Part shown: positions 11,201 through 18,100 of the stretch, one piece after another | How the letters are laid out: every line of letters starts with the position of its first letter | How positions within the stretch are numbered: position 1 is the stretch's first letter | Assembly (NCBI GenBank): GCA_003598175.1 | Contig: QZKN01000141.1 | Span: 27,418 to 91,417, forward strand | Origin: Candidatus Omnitrophota bacterium | Lineage (GTDB): Bacteria; Hinthialibacterota; Hinthialibacteria; Hinthialibacterales; Hinthialibacteraceae | DNA: 64,000 nucleotides | Direction: 5' to 3' | Translations under genes and position numbers: made by a program | The notes under the pieces: model-generated | The model's input: the letters and a program-made list of their open reading frames with translations, nothing else | Told to the model about the DNA's origin: nothing | Database searches by the model: none

Positions 11201-11994
11201 GGATAGCCAGGCAGATCGTGATGTATTTCAGCAGTCGTTTTGCTCCGTTGGAGCCGTTGGATGCACGATTGCGAAAGATGACGGCATTGATTTTCGACGG
11301 ACCGGCGCCTTATTTCGAACCGCTTCAATCCGATTTGTGGGAGCATGGTTTATTGTCACGGCAGTTACGGTTGGTGTTGCAGGAGGATCACGGCGCATCC
11401 GTCGAGGGCGAATATACGTACGATAACGGCTACGATTGGCAGATTCGTGAAGCGTTGACAAATCCGGAAGTCCGACAACGACTGGCAGACGCACAGATCG
11501 TCAGCGATTTGAGTGGAATTCGGGTGGATCGTTTTTCGATTGAGGACGTCGATGAAATCTCCTTGCCTCCTCGCCTGGTCTTTTCCGGCGCGATTCCCGA
11601 TGTGGCCAAACCGGCAGGGAATGACGCTTTGAAAATCGTTCCCATTTTAGTTCGTGTGAAAGCATCGGAACTGGTCAACGAAGTCACTCGTGAATCTTCC
11701 ATGGTTTTTCAAGGCAGCGCCGCCCACGATCCGCTGCAAATTCGCATCGATGTTTCCACGCTCTTGCGGCAAGGAGCATCCATCACGCTGCCTGCGAATA
11801 CACTTCTCATCAATGAATATGGTTATTACTCCTTATTTTATGGTTGGGATGGTACGGACATTCTCATCCACCGGGCGTTTTTGATTCCGCCACAAGAAAT
11901 ATCACCTTCAAAATATGAAGGATTCACACAATTCTGTCGGTTGATCGATCAAATGGAAGATCGGGAAATCGTCATACGATTCGCAAGGCCATGA
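8203..11994 (+). CDS. Secreted TPR / DUF3857 paralogue with a degenerate transglutaminase site
   Basis: 1263 residues with the same layout as the preceding gene: signal peptide (MMKPAKQWILWSFLF to SHASPEE), TPR-like helices, a module beginning WNIVGPFGQFG that mirrors the CGPFDN module upstream, more TPRs, a DUF3857-like region and a transglutaminase-like region. The catalytic cysteine position reads GRSYHK instead of GDCKDK (Ser about residue 947). The histidine block reads AFPGATVLL rather than VFNHAIYY. It should therefore be catalytically dead, perhaps a binding partner or regulator of its neighbour. An AGAGGT ribosome site lies before the ATG. The two genes probably arose by tandem duplication and form one transcription unit. 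Confidence 0.8.
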   Translation: MMKPAKQWILWSFLFILLSVVTSHASPEEGWKALFANDFPRAQTVFEQAMQTESSESVLCGLVLCAWVENNPRELAKRISQLITEYPESPYVPCYLALWGDPNLQGWPPQEKISVLEQALQTNPSASRRQQLAYKLAQTLDMLIDERAEKMSREAGILLDHWNIVGPFGQFGSTDLSRPFGPETGIRSTYAGWQKEAAIREIERADKTGLIELESFLHPATGVMYALNVIESQSEGEAFLTVHSPSDFRVWWDGQPVMEKSFSFLDTARAVSVRVPLRKGKILLTLKSRRHENWWFRATLQASGDSPLSISTIPLDVNDFSHLFLLPFETCGDRTFEGKGIASDYPFDCGESKADHEMACLLLLRAFWHAERSEFDSAKELVIQASRHFPDSALILQMLGDYSLRHGNARPGSKSRFQQEAESAFTRALELAPRCKSAVVGLQSYYLDRDQVDPALKVMDDHVREFPEILSSGYGGLIQYSYGVLYSRKGFKHEAAKALEQSKQEFIPSLEVYTQLFDYYEQNNNTRKAAETITEALRFFPAYLPYLNRAARLKQRMDGIPDVLDLMQQAVAIHPNSLQYAMAYGRTLERYGEWEKARSWYQNLSEQFPDHPQPQEKIAGLAFLRSDRDVAVAAYRQLYDSMPIRMEPFRVLRDVDNQADFPYLEYDVQLDDIDISMAEKWKNSRASAIFLLDIMVLTLYNDGTFEQYIHQAIRILNEEGKRKWAEIVIPSGSNIEILAARTITPKGTEWAVSNIQNLNNRQSLSMYGIEEGAIVEYAYLERTGRWDPGANVNSGGYFFGAEDDPMVLSKLTVIRPENLPLHLDGNPDDLEAKIIHKDGNIIYVWEQWMSEGIKPERFSPPLSKRVPALQWSTCSDWLPFVEGLRATLAGYEETSDKLSQLAEEIWNAGASKQEYVQNVYDWIRTHIEESTGGITTADTVALRAGRSYHKLRLAGHLLRLKEIRTHVAQALENDENDGFRPLPYPAFPGATVLLIPKQEGIARQIVMYFSSRFAPLEPLDARLRKMTALIFDGPAPYFEPLQSDLWEHGLLSRQLRLVLQEDHGASVEGEYTYDNGYDWQIREALTNPEVRQRLADAQIVSDLSGIRVDRFSIEDVDEISLPPRLVFSGAIPDVAKPAGNDALKIVPILVRVKASELVNEVTRESSMVFQGSAAHDPLQIRIDVSTLLRQGASITLPANTLLINEYGYYSLFYGWDGTDILIHRAFLIPPQEISPSKYEGFTQFCRLIDQMEDREIVIRFARP

Positions 11995-12131
11995 GAATAG
12001 TGAGCTTGTCAAAAAATGGAATCCGGGTACGATGAATATTGATGTACGCAAAGATACGGGGTACACAATTCTCTTTTGGGTAGAAAGAGTGTATTATCAT
12101 TGCCAGCAGAAATCGCCAGCATACCATTTTA

Positions 12132-13253
12132 GTGGCAGACGATTCTCGCGTTGACTGCCTGATGATCCGGAGAATCCTCGAAAGCGCGGGATATCGGGTG
12201 TTAACGGCATTTTCAATCGCGGATACGTTTGCAGTATTGCGTGAACAAGTTCCCGACATGATTATCCTTAGCGTCATCATGCCGGACGGTCATGGCCACG
12301 AAGTCTGCAAAACCATCAAATCGAGGATGGAACGGGAGGATCATTTTATCCCGATTATTCTATTAACTTCGCAGAATGAAACGAAATATAAGATCGCGGG
12401 TTTGGAAAGTGGGGCGGATGATTACATGCTGAAGCCTCCTTCCAAACAAGAACTGCTCGCGCGGGTTCACGTGTTGTTGCGCAATATGGATTTACAAAAT
12501 GAATTGCGGGAGGCGCATGACAAACTGGAACGAGAATTCAAAATCGTCGGAGATATTCAGCGTTCCTTCCTGCCGCGTGAGTTTCCCTCTCATCCCATAC
12601 TCAAGCTGGCGGCTTGTTACGAGCCATCTCAACAGGCCGGCGGCGATTATTATGACGTGATTGAAATCGACGCTAATCATTGGGGGCTGGTGATGGCGGA
12701 TATCGCCGGCCATGGCGTTTCGGCCGCGGTGGTCATGGCGCTGACGCAATGGACCGTCAAGGAATTCGCGCGCGGGATCACCAGTCCCAGCAAAGCCTTG
12801 ACGAAATTCAATCAGATACTGACGCGCCATTTGACTTCGGAACACTTTGTCACGATGTTTTATGCGGTGCTGAATCTGCAAAGGATGGAATTGACGTACG
12901 CATCCGCCGGTCACGGCGCCATGTTGTTTTATTCCGCCGCGGAGAGAAACGTTCACTCCTTAAAAACAAAAAACGGATTTCCGCTCAAATCGTTCGAAGG
13001 GGATGAATACGACGAACGCAAAGAAATCGTTCAGGCCGGCGATAGGATTCTTCTGTTTACGGACGGTGTGGTCGAAATGATGGACGAAAATCACGTTCTG
13101 TATGGAATCGACCGATTAAGCAACTTGTTATTGGCTCACCCGAATGCGTCTTCAACCGCACTGGTCGATAAGATTCTCGACGATTCGGAATCGTTTCGGA
13201 AAAAACAGGAACGGTTCGACGATTTCACCCTCATGGTCGTTGAACATCTATAA
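12132..13253 (+). CDS. Response regulator-like protein with SpoIIE/PP2C phosphatase output
   Basis: N-terminal receiver-like domain (about residues 1-120), a coiled linker (NELREAHDKLEREFKIVGDIQRSF split over about residues 120-145), then an RsbU/SpoIIE serine phosphatase with metal-binding motifs GGDYYDV, MADIAGHG, LFTDGVVEM and DDFTLMV. Such proteins dephosphorylate anti-sigma-factor antagonists. The receiver keeps the acidic pair (ADDS), the Thr (LLTSQ) and the Lys (MLKPPS). The phospho-acceptor Asp is replaced by Ser in IILSVIMPDG, about residue 47. The GTG at 12132 cuts into the first receiver strand (TILVADDS). The frame is open back to the TAG at 12081 without ATG, GTG or TTG, so a rare ATT/ATC start at 12093-12101, behind AGAAAGAG at 12082-12089, is possible. 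Confidence 0.85.
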   Translation: MADDSRVDCLMIRRILESAGYRVLTAFSIADTFAVLREQVPDMIILSVIMPDGHGHEVCKTIKSRMEREDHFIPIILLTSQNETKYKIAGLESGADDYMLKPPSKQELLARVHVLLRNMDLQNELREAHDKLEREFKIVGDIQRSFLPREFPSHPILKLAACYEPSQQAGGDYYDVIEIDANHWGLVMADIAGHGVSAAVVMALTQWTVKEFARGITSPSKALTKFNQILTRHLTSEHFVTMFYAVLNLQRMELTYASAGHGAMLFYSAAERNVHSLKTKNGFPLKSFEGDEYDERKEIVQAGDRILLFTDGVVEMMDENHVLYGIDRLSNLLLAHPNASSTALVDKILDDSESFRKKQERFDDFTLMVVEHL

Positions 13254-13264
13254 ACCACACGAAT

Positions 13265-14584
13265 TTACGAGCGTTTGCCATCCTCGATGCGATAAGGCGC
13301 GCGATAACGGCGACTTTTTCCCGTGAGAATCGCATTGGCTTCCTCGTCGCCGATGCATTCTTCCTTCTCCGGATCGAAATGCAACGTGCGTCCTGTCAAA
13401 TACGAAGCATTGGCCAGATGGCACAATGCCGCGGAAAGGTGTCCTTCTTCGATTTCGGCATGGAGATCGTCTCGTTTACGACTGCGAACGGCCTGGATGA
13501 AATTTTCGTAGTGATTTTCTCCGCTGCCGCCTTTTGGCCCCGGCGTTCGGTTCTGTCCCAGATACACCTGATAATTTCCATACCCCCACGTTTTCATGTA
13601 TCCTTCCGATCCGAAAAAGAGGTTGCCGATCACGTTGCCGCTTTCGTCGGTATCGAGTTCGTCATTGGTGATCCAATGGCGCACCTCGAAAACCAGCAGT
13701 TTGTTTTCGTCGGGATATTTGAATGTGGAAACCAGGGTATTGGGAGTTTCCTGATCGTCGTCGAACATGAAATGTCCGCCGATGGCGGACGTCAGTCTGG
13801 GCAGTTTCACTCCCAATCCCCAGCGGGCGATATCCATTTCGTGTACGCCCTGATTGCCGATGTCGCCGTTGCCGTAATACCACTGCCAATGCCAGTTGTA
13901 GTGAAATCGATTTTCGGTAAACGGGCGTTCCGGCGCAGGCCCGATCCACAAATCGTAATGCACGCCTTCCGGCGTAGCCGCTTCCGGTTTTTTCCCGATC
14001 GTGTTCCGCCATTTATAGCAAAGGCCTTTCGCATAATAGACGTCTCCGATCACTCCCTCCCGCAACAGTTGCACCGCTTCGCGGAACGCGTTTACGCTGC
14101 GGCCCTGCGTTCCGTGCTGCACGATCCGGTCGTATTTCCGCGCGGCTTCGACCAGTTTTCGTCCTTCATAAATATTGTGGGAGCAAGGCTTCTCGACGTA
14201 GACATCCTTCCCGGCTTCACAGGCCCAAATCCCCATGATCGAATGCCAATGATTCGGTGTGGCAATGGAAACCGCATCGATTTCCGGATTGCTCAGCAAT
14301 TCACGAATATCGACATATTTTTTTACGGGTTGTCTGAGGCAATCCTGCAACTGATCCGCTTTGAGATTGATGATATTCTCGTCGACATCGCAAATTGCTA
14401 CAATCTCGACGTTCTCCTGTTTGGCGAATCCTTTTATATGATCGGTCCCTCTCCCTTTCAATCCCACTACGGCCATACGAATTGCGTCATTGGCGCCGGC
14501 CCAACGCGCGTTCCCGATGAGTCCCAATCCGATGGTTGCATACCCGCTTTTTTGAAGAAACTGTCTTCGACTTTCGTTTTTCAT
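13265..14584 (-). CDS. Tat-exported Gfo/Idh/MocA-family oxidoreductase
   Basis: NAD(P)-dependent oxidoreductase of 439 residues, a family acting mainly on sugars and cyclitols. The N-terminus carries a twin-arginine signal (SRRQFLQKSGYATIGLGL), so the folded enzyme is probably exported with its cofactor. A Rossmann fold follows (MAVVGLKGRGTDHI), then the EKPCSHN motif whose Lys is catalytic in the family and a typical C-terminal alpha/beta domain. A GGGAG ribosome site lies 6 bases before the ATG. It is convergent with the phosphatase gene, with only 11 bp between their stops. The substrate cannot be told from the sequence. Confidence 0.92.
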   Translation of the reverse strand: MKNESRRQFLQKSGYATIGLGLIGNARWAGANDAIRMAVVGLKGRGTDHIKGFAKQENVEIVAICDVDENIINLKADQLQDCLRQPVKKYVDIRELLSNPEIDAVSIATPNHWHSIMGIWACEAGKDVYVEKPCSHNIYEGRKLVEAARKYDRIVQHGTQGRSVNAFREAVQLLREGVIGDVYYAKGLCYKWRNTIGKKPEAATPEGVHYDLWIGPAPERPFTENRFHYNWHWQWYYGNGDIGNQGVHEMDIARWGLGVKLPRLTSAIGGHFMFDDDQETPNTLVSTFKYPDENKLLVFEVRHWITNDELDTDESGNVIGNLFFGSEGYMKTWGYGNYQVYLGQNRTPGPKGGSGENHYENFIQAVRSRKRDDLHAEIEEGHLSAALCHLANASYLTGRTLHFDPEKEECIGDEEANAILTGKSRRYRAPYRIEDGKRS

Positions 14585-14692
14585 GTTTTACTCCCTTTCA
14601 CCATTTCCATAATATTTTGGCACAAACTACTTGATCGGATGAATCGAAAAAAGATTTTTGAACTGAGGTATTATTGCATCAAACAATAAAAT

Positions 14693-14892
14693 TCAATCGA
14701 TGAATACCAGCAATGAATAAACGGCTTTCATATCTGTCGCGGTGCGGAGAGTGGATTCAAGTTTTTTTAAAGTTCCGAGAGAATGAACTCGTTTGATTTT
14801 GTCCGACACAGCCATCCCTTCATTTCCAAATTTCAATTCCCAGCCGAAAATGATTTTATCTTGATATCCGTCGATTCGACCTTTCTCACAGA
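14693..14892 (-). pseudogene. 3' fragment of an Rpn-like (PD-(D/E)XK transposase-associated) gene
   Basis: An open frame encodes about 65 residues beginning EKGRIDGYQDKIIFGWELKFG and ending SLLVFID. The spacing of hydrophobic and charged residues, the E/D-L-K-F-G core and the following KIKRVHSLGTLKKLESTLRTA match the C-terminal tail of Rpn-family proteins. The intact Rpn gene at 37064-38062 has the comparable LNLKFANVPPSLIDSIRNS tail. No upstream nuclease domain exists: the homology stops at the boundary of the direct repeat at 14888-15010. The fragment is therefore a gene truncated at the island edge. The open frame continues into the repeat to 14986, but that part is antisense or out-of-frame and probably not coding. 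Confidence 0.55.
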
Positions 14893-15010
14893 TTAAAACC
14901 GTATTTCTTGTAAAATAAAGAGGAATCAATTGATTTTCTTCTCCAACGCAACCACCGTCAAATGACAAAGCGAATCTGCATACCACACTCCCGCGCCGGC
15001 GATTTGTTCG
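14888..15010. repeat. Left copy of the direct repeat bracketing the 11.2-kb island
   Basis: About 119 bp (14892-15010) align without gaps to 26077-26195, with about ten mismatches by hand alignment; the offset is 11,185 bp. The repeat carries the last ~30 codons and 3' flank of the HIRAN-ARPP gene and a perfect 12-bp palindrome, AATCAATTGATT, at 14924-14935. Together with the right copy it delimits exactly the three island genes. Possible readings are attL/attR-like ends, a duplication made on insertion, or a recombination scar. Confidence 0.85.
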
Positions 15011-15048
15011 TCGTTTCTGAAAACATACGATTGTAAGTAACCGAGCAT
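14926..15048 (-). pseudogene. 3' remnant of an ARPP-type gene (40 codons)
   Basis: Read on the minus strand from the ATG at 15048, the frame gives MLGYLQSYVFRNDEQIAGAG followed by VWYADSLCHLTVV, then ALEKKIN and a stop. The intact HIRAN-ARPP protein ends in LGYELAVHSDRIAGAG, VWYADSLCHLTVV, PSEK. The match is near-perfect over the last residues and looser further up, and an in-frame TAA lies just upstream of the ATG. This is the tail of a second, mostly lost copy rather than a gene. A point change has replaced the original stop, so the frame runs three codons further. Confidence 0.65.
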
Positions 15049-15133
15049 ACCTTAATACCCGAAATTTTTCGGATACTTGTTTTCTTACTTAAAATTATTT
15101 TTTCTATCTCAGGGTTTTGAATCGTCAGTATAT

Positions 15134-18100
15134 TTATGGCGCCAATGAAACAAGAGAATGTCGTTTTTTCCCTTCACAAAAATAAATCGCCCTGAATCGT
15201 TCCATTTGTTTGATTCTGTCGATGATGAGGCGTTGTTGATCGGAGCTGGCTACGTTTCTGGCCAACGCCTTGGCGTCTGTTTCCGTCAATCGCAGAACGA
15301 GATAATTGGCGATAGTGGAGAATAACGATTCATGAAAGTCTTTCGCTTCCTGCGAGGCGAGGATAAGAGAAATGCCGTATTTCCGGCATTCTTTTGCCAT
15401 GGTCGGGATCAACTTCAATTGCGCGGCGCGGTGCGCTTCATCGAAAATGACCGCGTGCGTCAAGCGTTCCTTGGTGCCTCTCCGGAACATATCTTTATAA
15501 AGACCATAGAAAACGAGCGCGGCAAATGCTCTTTGAAGATTATCATTTTGAGTGGTGTGAATCCGGATGATAATAGGCTCATCGCTTTCCCACAGGCTTT
15601 CTCTCATTTCGCCCAGGTCAAAGAATCCATAGTCGGCCAGTTCATTGAGACGGGCCAGGAGTGTGCGCAATCCATGATCCGATTTCGGTTGATCTTTTAG
15701 TATCTCCAAAAAACGCTTGAATTCCGGTTCGATCATTTCATTGGATTCCGGATCGGGATTATCCCAGCCACGTTCAATAAAACTGTCCTTAATGGCTTGC
15801 CGAATTCGTTCTCCCTGAATGTCGCCTAATTCCGGAAAAATGGCGGTGAAGATATCACGCAATTTGCCGGCAACATCCAGGTAAGCATATTTAGAAGTCC
15901 TATCATAAACCTGAAGAGGATTGAATCCCAATCCTTGAAAATCGATAAAGCGAACTGAGCCGACAAGATTTTTCAGTTTTTCATCAATGTCCTGATGATA
16001 GGAAAACACAATCGGACGCATGCCCTGATGCAGCATCTGCCTGCAAATATTAATAAGGCAGGTTGTTTTCCCCATCCCCGGAAGCCCTACAATCATAAGG
16101 TGAGGATTTCCCTTCACGGTAAGAGGCCAACTCACGTCCGCCCCGGAGAGAGTGTCTTTACCAAAATGAATGACCGGCGGCTCAATGAAGCTATCCTGAT
16201 TTTGTCGCTCGTTGTTTTCCTGCGCGGGACCTGATTCATCATTCATGGAATGAGTTTCTGTCCCAACAATCATGTCGGCGTTCGATTTTACCGGATCGCC
16301 CTCTCCCCTAATCGGAGGTTGTTGATCATGTTGGGGAACGGATTGTTGTTCAATACACGAATCCGGCAACAAAGCCGGCCCAAAAATGAATATACGCGTC
16401 GACCAGCCATCCGGCGAAACATCCAGTGGTCTTGCTCCCGTATATTCGGGACAAAAAATCCAGCCTCGATCCATTTGGCCTTTCGGCGAATCCGAAAAAG
16501 AATAATTACTTCCTTGCACTATCATGCGATCTATCTCACAGACAAGATCTTTATAATCGGCTTCGGAAAGAAAATGCCGATGCGCCTTATCCGCGTAAAA
16601 GCGCAAAACTCGAGCCAGTTTTGCGCGTCGAAGGGCGCGAAACGAAGAATTCAGATTTTCATCGGCGTATCCGGATTCCCAACGTTTTCGAAACGATTCA
16701 ACTTGATCGCGGATTTGTTCGAGTAGTTCCGGTGTTCTTGCCGTTCTCAAATGTCTGCGATATTTCACTTCGATAAATTGGAACCACAATCCTTTGCGTG
16801 ATCCCAGCGAGACATAAATTAGATCCGGACGAACCTCTGATTCTTTTTCCTCATTATTTGATTTTGAAACCTTCAAAGGAAATAATAGATCACGAACATC
16901 ATCGATGGGAACAAAGAAACCATTACTGAGCGACACCCATTCTTCTGAATTTTCACTAGCTTTCACGCAATGGGCATGACTTAACGCCAATGCAATCAAC
17001 TCGGATGTTGGCGCTTTTTGTCCGGTCAAGCGAATGGCAAGTCTTCCGCTCAACGCTTTCAGATGCTCCAACAAAAACTCCGCATTGCGACGGCTGCGGC
17101 TCAATCCCATTTGATCCAGCGCTCGATCAAATAAATTTCGGATTTCTTCCTGGTTACTTGTCGAAGTGATCAACTGCAGGCAGCCCAAATCTTCCCGTTC
17201 CGGAACGCAATCAATGACATACGCGTCGTAGATTTCCTGGTTGTCACGCGGGGAATCGAAATATTCGATGCCGGCGTTTCGATCCAAGGTGATCACCCAA
17301 TCGCAAAGTTTATGCAATGACTTTAAATTCTGGGCTTTTTCCGGACTGATTTCCGTCTGGAGCACCGGCATATCTGTATCTTTGTCGCTTAAATTTCGAA
17401 CCGTGCACTTATTGATTGATTGTTGAATTTTTATCAATCTTTCCGTATGGGAACGTTCCGAAGGATGCTTCTCCCCTTCACTATTCGACGGAAGAAAACT
17501 TCGCCATAACGGCGAGGGTTGATTTGAATAGTGTCTTTCAAAAAAGGACATCAAACCAAAAGCGTAGTACGGTCGGTAATGTTCGAATTGGCTTTCGCTC
17601 ACAGCCGCGGTTTTAGATTCGAATGTATCAAAAGCAATAGCGAGATGCGCGGCGGTTTCGGGCTCCGCTTTTTCCTTCCGCGCCCAGCGTAGTTTCGGCA
17701 GATTGACGCCGCCGGGCAGACTCAGCGACTCGAGCATCCAGTAATCTTCCGCTGCCAATGAACCCGCGCCGCTACGGTGTTTTTCACGGATGTCCGAGAT
17801 AAAGCGTCCGGAAATACTTCGTTGTTCCGGCGATGGATAGAGTTCGAGAACAAAAGCAGGGACGTGTTTTGGGGTATTCTCTCCGTCCTCTTCCTCCACC
17901 TCCGGCTGAAATTCTTTTTGAACGATTCCGAGAGCGCGCGCGACCGTCGATCCGTCTCCCGGTCTGAGGGAATGGATGAGCAAAAGTCGGGAGACGTCAT
18001 GGCATTCCAGATATTTGAGGATTTCCTGACTGAGGACTGCCGCGCTTTGTCGGCCCACGGTGGGCGCGGTGTCCGCTGACTCGGATTCCCCCAATGCCCT

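Noticed and set aside
13379..14689. 436-codon open frame on the plus strand
   Set aside because: It runs antisense to the clear Gfo/Idh/MocA gene, shows no family motif and has no ribosome site.
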